DNA from: an uncultured Bacilli bacterium
GTDB lineage: Bacteria > Bacillota_I > Bacilli_A > RF39 > UBA660
Direction of reading: 5' to 3'
DNA: 30,447 bases
NCBI GenBank assembly: GCA_934098665.1
Contig: CAKOOO010000011.1
Span: 1 to 30,447 of the forward strand
The notes under the pieces were generated by a model. That model was given only the letters and a program-made list of their open reading frames with translations. It was not told the DNA's origin and did no database searches. A program made the translations under genes and the position numbers. Below are positions 23,975 through 30,447 of this stretch, one piece after another (within the stretch, counting starts at the first letter, position 1; the number at the start of each line of letters is the position of its first letter).

Positions 23975-24967
23975 TTAAAGCCATACACCATATGTAATTG
24001 CTATCATAGCAAATAATAAACCAATTGTCCAAAATAATTTTACAATGTCAGTTTCTTCCCATTTAAGTTCTTCGAAATGATGATGTAATGGTGCTTTTTT
24101 AAATATTTTTTTACCAAATTTTCTTATAGCAATAATTTGAATAAGGGATGATGCTGCCTCAATAATGAATACACCACCGATTAAAAATAAAGAAAGTTCA
24201 TGTCTTGTTAAAATAGCAATAGTGGCAAGTGCTCCTCCAAGAGCAAGTGAACCTAAATCACCCATAAATACTTTTGCGGGGTGAGAATTAAACATTAAAA
24301 ATCCTATTAAAGCACCCACTAAAATAAATGAAAATATAGCAATTTCTTGAGATCCTTCAAGCCAAGTACAATTCCATGCAATAATACCATACGCCAAAAA
24401 TGCTATCGCAGATAATCCTCCAGCAAGACCATCAAGTCCATCAGATATATTTACAGCATTAGTCATACCAACAAGAAGTAGGAAAATAAATAGTCCAAAC
24501 GTCCATCCAAGGGGAATATTTATATGGAAAAGTGAAAATCTTAAAGTAGTACTTCCACCACCTTTCATAAATAAATAGAAAAAAACAAGTGCTATAAACA
24601 TTTGACACATAAACTTTGTTACAATAGAAAGTCCATCATTATTATGTTCCTTTACTTTTAAATAATCATCTATAAATCCTAAAAAAGCATAAGCTAAAAA
24701 TACAAATAATAATATTGATAAATTATAGCTTGGTTTAACACTTTTTGTAATAAATAAATATATTAAACTAACTATAACGGGAATTATAAATATTATTCCA
24801 CCCATTGTTGGTGTACCCTCTTTTAAAAGATGTCTTTTAGAAATTTCTGTACAAACACTTTGACCTATATGAAATTTTTTTAAAAAAGGTATTATAATTA
24901 CACCACAAATAATTGCAATAACAAAGCCAAGCATTAAGGCCATTGCTGCTTTTGCTAAAATTAACAT
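23975..24967 (-). CDS. mraY: Phospho-N-acetylmuramoyl-pentapeptide transferase
   Basis: MraY joins UDP-MurNAc-pentapeptide to undecaprenyl phosphate, making lipid I, the first membrane step of murein synthesis. The protein is polytopic with about ten helices and has the family signatures: KEGTPTMGGIIF, FIDDYLKVKEHNNDG, NAVNISDGLDGLAGG, VFMGDLGSLALGG and the loop KAPLHHHFE. I choose ATG 24967 (330 residues, AAAGGTGG ahead); an ATG at 24991 is in frame, but a TATAAT at 24992-24997 would place transcription start downstream of it. It stands alone, away from the usual dcw cluster, and is divergent from the Mur-ligase-like gene. Confidence 0.95.
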   Translation of the reverse strand: MLILAKAAMALMLGFVIAIICGVIIIPFLKKFHIGQSVCTEISKRHLLKEGTPTMGGIIFIIPVIVSLIYLFITKSVKPSYNLSILLFVFLAYAFLGFIDDYLKVKEHNNDGLSIVTKFMCQMFIALVFFYLFMKGGGSTTLRFSLFHINIPLGWTFGLFIFLLLVGMTNAVNISDGLDGLAGGLSAIAFLAYGIIAWNCTWLEGSQEIAIFSFILVGALIGFLMFNSHPAKVFMGDLGSLALGGALATIAILTRHELSLFLIGGVFIIEAASSLIQIIAIRKFGKKIFKKAPLHHHFEELKWEETDIVKLFWTIGLLFAMIAITYGVWL

Positions 24968-24991
24968 AGACTTATCGCCACCTTTAATCAT

Positions 24992-25022
24992 ATTATACCT
25001 TAAAAATAAATAAAAAAGTAAA
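24992..25022 (-). promoter_or_regulatory. mraY promoter
   Basis: On the minus strand a consensus -10 TATAAT (24992-24997) has a weaker -35 (TTTACT/TTACTT at 25016-25022) 18-19 bp upstream. It supports the mraY start at 24967. Confidence 0.5.
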
Positions 25023-25028
25023 TTTTTT

Positions 25029-25042
25029 GTGTAATTTTACAC
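25029..25042. promoter_or_regulatory. Palindrome GTGTAA-TT-TTACAC between mraY and the Mur-ligase-like gene
   Basis: Perfect 6-bp arms 2 bp apart lie between two divergent genes, just upstream of the mraY -35 region and 11 bp upstream of a TATAAT (25054-25059) for the plus-strand gene. A shared operator is likely in form; the binding protein is unknown. Confidence 0.45.
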
Positions 25043-25077
25043 TTTCTTTTCACTATAATTTATTAAGGTGATAAAAA

Positions 25078-25704
25078 TTGATAGAAAAAAAAATAATTAA
25101 AGAAAATGCAAAACTTGCTAAAAACTTTAAAATTATATTAATCATGGGTTATAAATATAAAAATGAAATATCTCATATTTTATATAAAAATTTATTAAAT
25201 AGTAACGAAAATATTTTACTTCTCAAAAATAATGGTTATTATATTAATAAAAAATATTATAAACTTAATAGTATTTTAAATTTACATAGTTTTAATGATA
25301 TTTTAAAAAATGGTTTTAATAAAAATGTTAAGTATCTAATAATAGCTATAAATAATAGTTTAATTAAAAATAATTTATTTAAAAATATTAAATATAATAT
25401 TATGTGCATTTCATCTTTTATTGGTGATGATACTAAATATATATTAAAACAAATTAAAAAAGTTAAAGATGCTTTGGTGCTTAATAATGATGAAAAATAT
25501 AGTAAAACATTTAGAAAAAAATTTAAAAATACTATAACTGTTGGTAAAATGGGTAATTATAAAATTAATACATTTAATAAAACTTTTGAATATGAATACA
25601 ATATTTATAAACTTAATACAAATGAACTTAATTTAATGTACGCAAAAACAATTGCCATAAATATACTTGTATATATTGGTTTTGATATTGACTATTTAAC
25701 ATAA
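25078..25704 (+). CDS. Mur-ligase-like central domain protein lacking the P-loop
   Basis: The start is TTG 25078, 5 bases after AAGGTGAT; no ATG fits as well. The 208-residue product follows the order of the MurE/Mur-ligase central domain, but with its catalytic motifs replaced. Where MurE has GTNGKT, residues 24-29 read GYKYKN. NNGYYINKKYYKLN (51-64) resembles the GYYI segment that follows. IIAINNSLI (88-96) sits where MEVSSHAL is expected. LNNDEKYSK (135-143) matches the NNDDxYS strand, and the end LNLMYAKTIAINILVYIGFDID matches the GKYNVYNALAAI helix. There are no N- or C-terminal Mur domains. I infer a non-catalytic relative, perhaps regulatory. It is divergent from mraY. Confidence 0.6.
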   Translation: MIEKKIIKENAKLAKNFKIILIMGYKYKNEISHILYKNLLNSNENILLLKNNGYYINKKYYKLNSILNLHSFNDILKNGFNKNVKYLIIAINNSLIKNNLFKNIKYNIMCISSFIGDDTKYILKQIKKVKDALVLNNDEKYSKTFRKKFKNTITVGKMGNYKINTFNKTFEYEYNIYKLNTNELNLMYAKTIAINILVYIGFDIDYLT

Positions 25705-25706
25705 AA

Positions 25707-25733
25707 AAAATATAGCATTATTTACTATATTTT
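25707..25733. terminator. Bidirectional terminator
   Basis: AAAATATAG and CTATATTTT form a 9-bp stem with a 9-base loop between convergent genes. On the minus strand a long T-run follows. The stop codon of the acyltransferase gene is in the loop. Confidence 0.7.
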
Positions 25734-26548
25734 AATATTTCATCTTTTATTTCTTTTGCAAGTAAATTATTCTTTAAAGTTAAGTCATCATCACTTTGAA
25801 CATTTATTGGTTTTAAAAAAGTTACTTTTAAATTATTTTTAAAAAATTTATAATTTCCTGTTATAGCATATGGTACAATTACTGCTCCAGTTTTTTGTGC
25901 CATTGATACAGCACCATATTTGAGTGGTAAAAGCAAACTATTATAATAATCATCATTTGTAATAACATTTGTTTTTACAAGTTGTAAAAGATATTCATTT
26001 ACATTATAAATATTATTTTTTATATCTTCTTTTGCGATTTTTTTATCATTTAAAAGGTCTAAAAGTAAATCAGTTTGTGATACTCTAACCATTTGTTTTT
26101 TCATTATTTTTTTAAACTTTTTTAAAGAAATATCAATATTTGCTATATCATAAATTTTTTTTAGTTTATCGTTTTTACATGCAAGAGAGTTTCTTGTCCC
26201 TTCAGGATATATACCTAAAGCATAGCCATCTTTTAATACATTTAATGCACCCATTTTTGCATTATCATCATGAATACTTCTATCAACAGAAATACACCCA
26301 CTTGCTTTAAAAAAGAAAGCAAATGGACTATCAAAATATTCTTTTTTTGCCATATAATGAAGCATTCTTTTTGTAGAAAGTATTGGTAAACATTGATCAA
26401 ATAAATGAATATGATTTCCACATAAAATGATAGGACCATCTTTTGGTATTAAATTTTTATTTACAAATTTTGGGCGATAATAAAGAAGAAAAAATCCCCC
26501 AAGTAAATATTTATTTATTGTATATAAAACTTTATGCTTTTCTTTCAA
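25718..26548 (-). CDS. PlsC-type acyltransferase with an 84-residue insertion
   Basis: A 276-residue member of the lysophosphatidate acyltransferase family, which adds the second acyl chain in phospholipid synthesis at the inner membrane face. The catalytic H-x4-D is NHIHLFD (His46, Asp51), and the glycerophosphate-binding motif is YPEGTRN (114-120). Between it and the next family block (LLPLKYGAVSMAQKTGA, from 205) lies an insertion of about 84 residues rich in Lys, Asp and Asn that is predicted helical; in the second copy this gap is about 7 residues. The acceptor may therefore differ. It is the last gene of a four-gene operon and overlaps the preceding gene by 17 bp. Confidence 0.85.
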   Translation of the reverse strand: MKEKHKVLYTINKYLLGGFFLLYYRPKFVNKNLIPKDGPIILCGNHIHLFDQCLPILSTKRMLHYMAKKEYFDSPFAFFFKASGCISVDRSIHDDNAKMGALNVLKDGYALGIYPEGTRNSLACKNDKLKKIYDIANIDISLKKFKKIMKKQMVRVSQTDLLLDLLNDKKIAKEDIKNNIYNVNEYLLQLVKTNVITNDDYYNSLLLPLKYGAVSMAQKTGAVIVPYAITGNYKFFKNNLKVTFLKPINVQSDDDLTLKNNLLAKEIKDEILKYSK

Positions 26549-27143
26549 GACTTTTACCCTCCTTAATTAAATCTTTTACTTTTTTTTCTAGACCTTCTGT
26601 TTCTTTAACAAAGTCATCTGTAGTAACAAAATATGGGTTACCTATAATTATTTTTGTTTTATAATTAAATGGTTTAGGTTTACCCACAATTGCAAATGGA
26701 ACAATTGGTTTACCTGATTTTCTTGCTATTGATACTGCCCCATATTTAAATGGCATAATATCATTATTTGTTTTATTTATTGTTCCTTCCGGAAAAATGC
26801 AAACTATCTTGTTATTTTTTAATTTTTCTATTGCTTCATTTTTTGCTTCAGGATTTTTATTTTTTCTATCAACTGGTATTGCTCCCGTACTTCGAAAGAA
26901 AAAATTACCTATTTTTGATTTAAATAGTTCAATTTTTGCTAAGTAGTGTACACATTTTTTTGTTGTATATCCAAGTTCAAATGCATCAAAATAGCTTACA
27001 TGTGTACCTGCATATAAATAGCCACCATTAGGAATTCTATCTTTGTGAATAACTTTTGGTTTCATAATTAGCACAAATAAAAATTTCAAAAAAGGTCTTA
27101 TTATATAATATAAAATATTATTTTCTTTTTTCTCTTTCTTCAT
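26532..27143 (-). CDS. PlsC-type acyltransferase
   Basis: I start at ATG 27143 (MKKEKKENN), with AAGG 9 bases ahead; this gives 203 residues. A hydrophobic N-terminal segment (11-27) may dip into the membrane. The H-x4-D motif is THVSYFDA (His48, Asp53). The second motif reads FPEGTINK, with Ile in place of the usual Arg of EGTR. It continues with PFKYGAVSIARKSGKPIVPFAI, as in the family. It probably acylates lysophosphatidate or a related lipid. It overlaps the acyl-CoA ligase gene by 26 bp and the next acyltransferase gene by 17 bp. Confidence 0.85.
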   Translation of the reverse strand: MKKEKKENNILYYIIRPFLKFLFVLIMKPKVIHKDRIPNGGYLYAGTHVSYFDAFELGYTTKKCVHYLAKIELFKSKIGNFFFRSTGAIPVDRKNKNPEAKNEAIEKLKNNKIVCIFPEGTINKTNNDIMPFKYGAVSIARKSGKPIVPFAIVGKPKPFNYKTKIIIGNPYFVTTDDFVKETEGLEKKVKDLIKEGKSLERKA

Positions 27144-28845
27144 TTTCAAGTACCTTAAATGCAACTTTTCCCACTAAAGTTTTGGGAAGTTTGTCCCTAA
27201 ATTCATATTCATATGGAAGTGAATATTTTGCTACATTTTTTTTCATTAACTCTTTTATTTCTTTTTCTATTTTACTTTTATCTTTATACCCATCTTTTAA
27301 AACAATGAATGCTTTAGCAACTTGTCCTTTATATGGGTGAGGAATACCAATAACTGTAGATGTTAAAACAGCCTCATGGGTATTGATAATGCTTTCCAAA
27401 TATGTAGGATAAACATTATATCCACTTGAAACTATAATTCTTTTTATTCTTTGTGAAAAGTAAATTAAGCCATCTTCTCCAAGATAACCGACATCGCCAG
27501 TATGAAGCCATAATCTTCCATCTTCATGATAGCGAAGTGTTTGCATTGTTTCAGCATCATCATTTAAATATCCCATCATAACAAGTGGCCCAGATATGCA
27601 TATTTCACCATCTTCTCCAACCGGAGATGTTTCATGTGTATCTGGAATTACTATTTTAAAATACATATCTGGAAGAGGCATACCTACAATGCCATCATTA
27701 AATACATTTTCTGGTGAAAGGCAACAAGCACCAGTACCTTCAGTAAGCCCATAACCAACTCTAATTTTAGCATCTGACCCATGCTCATATAAAAAGTCAT
27801 TGACTTTGTCACGAAGTGTACTATTAAGAGCATCACCACCACATATAACAGATCTTACACACCTTAGTTCATTTGGGCCAACATTACTTTCAATTAAAGC
27901 TTCATAAAGTGTTGGGACTCCCACAATAAAATTTGGTTGATTTTTACGAATTATATCGCCAAACTTTTTAGCACTAAATGATGGAACTAATATTACTCCC
28001 ATACCTTTTGAAAGCGGAGTGTGAATGCATACACCTAAACCAAAACCATGAAAAATTGGAAGCACTGATAATATTGTTGCGCCTGGCTGGGCTTGTCTTA
28101 TAACTGCTGTACAGTCTATGGCAAGGGCATTAAAATTTAAATTGGAAAGTAATATTCCTTTAGGGCTACCCGTAGTACCTCCACTATAAAGAATAACTGC
28201 TGGATCATAAGCCTTTCTTTTAATATAATAGTCACCTTGATAATTTTTTGAACCGTTTATAAACTCTTCCCACATTACAATTACTCTATCATCTTTAGGT
28301 ATTTTATATTTTCTACCATTTAATACCCAGTATATTCCCGCAAGGGGTAGACTCATATCTTCTGATGCTCTTGCAATTATAATTCTTTTTAAATTGGTTT
28401 TATCTTTTAACTTTAGTATTTTTTCAAATACTGCATCAATAACTAAAATATATTCACTATTTGCGGCATTTATATAAAATTCAAGTTCTTTTTCACTAGA
28501 AAGTGGATGCACCATATTACATACTGCACCTATCATATTTACAGCATATACCATCGTTATTCCTTCGGGTGTATTTGGCATACATATTGTAACATTATCG
28601 CCCTCTTTTACACCATAATTTTTAAGGGCTTTTGCACATCTTTTTATTCTAACAATAAAGTCTTTATAAGAAACCTTACTTCCATAATATGAATAGGCCA
28701 TATTATTTGGATACTTTTTTGAAGCTTCTATGATTAAGTCAACCATAGAGAAGTTTGGATACTCCATATTAGCGGGTACTTCTCCATAATATTTAAGCCA
28801 AGGTCTTAACTGTTTATCTAATTTCAACATTTTCGATTTTTTCAT
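27118..28845 (-). CDS. AMP-dependent acyl-CoA (fatty acid) ligase
   Basis: A 575-residue ANL-superfamily enzyme that activates a carboxylic acid with ATP as an acyl-AMP, then usually transfers it to CoA or a carrier. Core motifs are complete: A3 YSGGTTGSPKG (220-230), A5 GYGLTEGTGA, A7 LHTGDVGYLGEDG, A8 RIKRIIVSSGYNVYP, and A10 PKTLVGKV with the catalytic Lys560. The helical insert around 160-180 (SLPLAGIYWVLNGRK) is typical of long-chain members. It most likely supplies acyl groups to the neighbouring acyltransferases. It overlaps the upstream E2-like gene by 32 bp. Confidence 0.9.
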   Translation of the reverse strand: MKKSKMLKLDKQLRPWLKYYGEVPANMEYPNFSMVDLIIEASKKYPNNMAYSYYGSKVSYKDFIVRIKRCAKALKNYGVKEGDNVTICMPNTPEGITMVYAVNMIGAVCNMVHPLSSEKELEFYINAANSEYILVIDAVFEKILKLKDKTNLKRIIIARASEDMSLPLAGIYWVLNGRKYKIPKDDRVIVMWEEFINGSKNYQGDYYIKRKAYDPAVILYSGGTTGSPKGILLSNLNFNALAIDCTAVIRQAQPGATILSVLPIFHGFGLGVCIHTPLSKGMGVILVPSFSAKKFGDIIRKNQPNFIVGVPTLYEALIESNVGPNELRCVRSVICGGDALNSTLRDKVNDFLYEHGSDAKIRVGYGLTEGTGACCLSPENVFNDGIVGMPLPDMYFKIVIPDTHETSPVGEDGEICISGPLVMMGYLNDDAETMQTLRYHEDGRLWLHTGDVGYLGEDGLIYFSQRIKRIIVSSGYNVYPTYLESIINTHEAVLTSTVIGIPHPYKGQVAKAFIVLKDGYKDKSKIEKEIKELMKKNVAKYSLPYEYEFRDKLPKTLVGKVAFKVLENEEREKRK

Positions 28846-29692
28846 TTATATTATCCTCCAATAATTTAGGGTTATTTAATATATATTCAAGTAATTTTAT
28901 TGATTTTGCAAAATAATAACCATCGGCAATTCTTTCATCTATATTAACGCCAAATTCAACAATTTTTCTAATTTTTTCTTTTCCATCAATTATTACTATT
29001 TCATCTTTTATTTCTCCCATGGTTGCAAGAGAGGAACATGTTCCAAAATCATTTATATTATGATATATTGCACCGCATTTAATTGAACCAAGATTCGATA
29101 CAATCATACTACTATAGTAAATATTATCTTTAGTAAGAGATGATGGAAGGGTGCCGTGTTTATCACACCATTTGAATATACCAATTATAGGAACTCTTAA
29201 AATGTTTGGAAGTTTTCCAAGTACATCAATAGCTTTATTTGCACCATCTTTTTTTTCTTTACCATGACGAATAACACTTACTTTTTCTCTAATTTTATTT
29301 GATAAAGAAATAATATTATCATTTTCTTTTATTGGTAAAATGACCATTATTTCTTCACTTTTATCAGTAAATTCTAATTTAGCAACAAATGATATTGTAA
29401 TATCATCATGTTCATATATATGCCTATTTGCAACAAAATAATTAAGTTTTTCTCTATTATATAAAACTTTTCCTAATGCTGTTACAAATGCATGAAAATA
29501 TGAAATTTCTATACCATCAGATTTTCTTTTATTAATATAATCTACTAAATTTGTTACATCAACTTTTTGGTTAATATATACATCACTATCACATCTTCTT
29601 GGTTTTAAATCAATGCTTATTTGTGATAAGCCAGATACATTTTCTATCCTCTTACTATCTTTTCTATCTATAAATAACTTTTTATTTTGCAT
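28814..29692 (-). CDS. E2/CAT-superfamily acyltransferase-like protein, His replaced by Glu
   Basis: A 292-residue protein matching the catalytic domain of 2-oxoacid dehydrogenase E2 and chloramphenicol acetyltransferase, without lipoyl or binding domains. The layout fits: VDVTNLVDYINKRK, then SYFHAFVTALGKVL, NYFVANRHIYEHDDITISF, the SSMIVSNLGSIKCGAIYHN block, and C-terminal IDERIADGYYFAKSIKLLE. That last motif corresponds to the catalytic DHRxxDG; here His is Glu253. In oligomeric E2/CAT enzymes this His is the general base, so the chemistry must differ or be lost. I recall similar proteins paired with an AMP ligase and PlsC in gut Firmicutes. First gene of the operon; a TTGTTA-17-TAATAT promoter precedes it. 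The SD is weak (AGGAAAG, 14 bases from the ATG). Confidence 0.8.
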   Translation of the reverse strand: MQNKKLFIDRKDSKRIENVSGLSQISIDLKPRRCDSDVYINQKVDVTNLVDYINKRKSDGIEISYFHAFVTALGKVLYNREKLNYFVANRHIYEHDDITISFVAKLEFTDKSEEIMVILPIKENDNIISLSNKIREKVSVIRHGKEKKDGANKAIDVLGKLPNILRVPIIGIFKWCDKHGTLPSSLTKDNIYYSSMIVSNLGSIKCGAIYHNINDFGTCSSLATMGEIKDEIVIIDGKEKIRKIVEFGVNIDERIADGYYFAKSIKLLEYILNNPKLLEDNINEKIENVEIR

Positions 29693-29719
29693 AAATTCAA
29701 CTACTTTCCTATAACAATA

Positions 29720-29748
29720 ATATTATCACATTTAGTTTTTTTTAACAA
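29720..29748 (-). promoter_or_regulatory. Promoter of the acyl-lipid operon
   Basis: On the minus strand TTGTTA (29743-29748) and TAATAT (29720-29725) are 17 bp apart. It is back to back with the tRNA promoter. Confidence 0.5.
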
Positions 29749-29755
29749 TATTTAC

Positions 29756-29783
29756 TTGCATTACATAAAAAATATGGTATAAT
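29756..29783 (+). promoter_or_regulatory. tRNA-Gly promoter TTGCAT-16-TATAAT
   Basis: The -35 TTGCAT (29756-29761) and consensus -10 TATAAT (29778-29783) are 16 bp apart; the start should lie near 29790, leaving a 5' leader of about 47 nt. Confidence 0.7.
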
Positions 29784-29836
29784 AATTCTTGTCAGGCGAT
29801 TGATAAAGAAAAATATTTGCGAAATAGTCTGTTGAT

Positions 29837-29910
29837 GCAGATTTAGTTTAATGGTAGAACCTTAGCCTTCCAAGCTAATGATGGGAGTTCGATTCTCCTA
29901 ATCTGCTCCA
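29837..29910 (+). tRNA. tRNA-Gly (anticodon TCC)
   Basis: All arms fold: acceptor GCAGATT/AATCTGC, D-arm GTTT/GAAC, anticodon stem TTAGC/GCTAA with loop CTTCCAA (anticodon TCC at 29869-29871, decoding GGA and relatives), T-arm GGGAG-TTCGATT-CTCCT with one wobble pair. The discriminator is T and CCA is encoded. Confidence 0.95.
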
Positions 29911-29922
29911 ATTTTAAAAAAT

Positions 29923-29950
29923 ACTATGTTTTTAAAGACATAGTTTTTTT
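29923..29950 (+). terminator. tRNA-Gly terminator
   Basis: ACTATGT (29923-29929) pairs with ACATAGT (29938-29944), followed by seven T residues. Confidence 0.8.
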
Positions 29951-30038
29951 ATTGGAACATTCCCATCATTAGCTTGAAAATATCAAAGAAATCTTGTTTT
30001 TTATAATATTTAAATATCTTGAATAATAAATCTGCATC
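29951..30038 (-). pseudogene. Inverted, decayed copy of the tRNA-Gly gene
   Basis: Three blocks match the adjacent tRNA in reverse complement and in the same order: 30038-30027 equals 29834-29845 (12 of 12), 29976-29961 equals 29871-29886 (16 of 16) and 29959-29951 equals 29904-29912 (8 of 9). The D-arm to anticodon part is replaced by an AT-rich stretch, and about 17 bases of the T-arm/acceptor are missing. It cannot fold as a tRNA. The rest of 30039-30108 shows nothing I can support. Confidence 0.65.
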
Positions 30039-30108
30039 TACTTTATTTTATATTTTGTTTTTCAATATTTTTAGCATAATTACTTTCTAGTATACAATCA
30101 AATAAATT

Positions 30109-30135
30109 AAAAACACGCACAATTTTAGAGTGTGT
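30109..30135 (-). terminator. Terminator after the 66-residue gene
   Basis: On the minus strand ACACAC (30135-30130) pairs with GTGCGT (30120-30115, one G-T pair) across a 9-base loop, followed by GTTTTT. Confidence 0.5.
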
Positions 30136-30149
30136 TTTATAAAACCTAT

Positions 30150-30350
30150 TTATATTCTAGAAATCATATCATTCGTGGAATTTATAGTTACCAAAACGTC
30201 ATTTATATAACTTAAACTACTATTTATTGAGTGCATTAACTGTTCATATTCATTTGGTTCAAATTCACTTTCAATTGAATCAATTAGTGTTCTATACTGA
30301 CTTAATTGTCTTTCAATACTTTCTATTTCATTTTGGTCAATACTACGCAT
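30150..30350 (-). CDS. Small helical protein (66 aa), doubtful
   Basis: The predicted product is wholly helical and heptad-like (IESIERQLSQYRTLIDSIESE, then SINSSLSYINDVLVTINS), with no signal or membrane segment. No Shine-Dalgarno is visible before the ATG, so the call is tentative. A plausible terminator follows it. It could be a small coiled-coil protein or the end of a larger decayed gene. Function unknown. Confidence 0.4.
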   Translation of the reverse strand: MRSIDQNEIESIERQLSQYRTLIDSIESEFEPNEYEQLMHSINSSLSYINDVLVTINSTNDMISRI

Positions 30351-30385
30351 ATTTTTTAATTTATTACTATGATAATTTATAATAA

Positions 30386-30400
30386 CAAGTGCAACACTTG
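30386..30400. repeat. Short perfect inverted repeat CAAGTG-CAA-CACTTG
   Basis: A 6-bp stem with a 3-base loop lies 36 bp upstream of the 66-residue gene. It may be an operator or the end of a transcript from beyond the window; on the minus strand the T-tract after it is poor. The last 50 bases hold nothing else. Confidence 0.35.
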
Positions 30401-30447
30401 AGGTTTTAATAAAAAAAGTTCATATATTACTCATGATATAATGTTGG

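Noticed and set aside
29950..30100. Short minus-strand frame ending KLMMGMFQ as a protein C terminus
   Set aside because: It has no start codon, stops in frame just upstream, and its matched blocks are explained by an inverted tRNA copy.
1..30447. CRISPR array or retroelement reverse transcriptase in this window
   Set aside because: No regularly spaced repeats and no polymerase-like protein found in any frame.

Overview
The window is AT-rich, low-GC Gram-positive chromosome. Genes are small and tightly packed, Shine-Dalgarno sites are GGAGG/GGTGA-like, promoters are of the TTGACA/TATAAT type, and terminators are short hairpins with T-runs. The cell clearly has a murein wall (mraY, uppP, a FemX/MurM-type transferase) and lipoproteins. 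It uses a T-box for leuS and carries a Cse60-like small protein. Together this points to an uncultured gut-type member of the Bacilli, close to the Erysipelotrichia/RF39 side; that placement is inferred from gene content, not from a marker tree. Trp is written TGG and TGA is a real stop, so the standard bacterial code applies.

Layout. 1-2.2 kb: a minus-strand surface operon (four InlB-type B repeats, then a secreted protein with a dockerin-like EF-hand cut by the window edge), with a divergent XRE regulator. 2.2-5.9 kb: a membrane-anchored CPYC thioredoxin-like protein and a run of poorly known membrane or lipoproteins. 5.9-8.1 kb: uppP, then a membrane-tethered XRE protein with LemA. 8.3-11.2 kb: operon trmB, lipoprotein, acidic disordered protein, DUF948-like, YtxH-like. 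11.2-12.4 kb: two very small genes and an RluA pseudouridine synthase. 12.4-15.4 kb: a T-box (specifier CUU, Leu) controlling a small membrane protein and leuS. 15.4-17.9 kb: a GH31 family protein with an altered catalytic motif. 17.9-19.3 kb: an IS4-like insertion sequence with a broken transposase. 19.3-21.6 kb: a large anchored surface protein with two long repeats, each holding a hypervariable 30-residue window. 21.9-25.7 kb: MBL-fold hydrolase, femX, mraY, and a divergent Mur-ligase-like protein that has lost its P-loop. 25.7-29.7 kb: a four-gene overlapping operon for acyl/lipid chemistry (E2/CAT-like acyltransferase, acyl-CoA ligase, two PlsC-type acyltransferases). 29.8-30.4 kb: tRNA-Gly(TCC), an inverted decayed copy of that tRNA, and a tiny gene.

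Functional theme. Much of the window concerns the cell envelope: undecaprenyl phosphate recycling (UppP), lipid I synthesis (MraY), peptide branching (FemX), acyl-lipid synthesis, and surface proteins. The most unusual items are the paired hypervariable C-terminal windows in the surface protein, which look like the variable regions of diversity-generating retroelement targets (no reverse transcriptase is in the window), and the P-loop-less Mur-ligase-like protein divergent from mraY across a palindrome.
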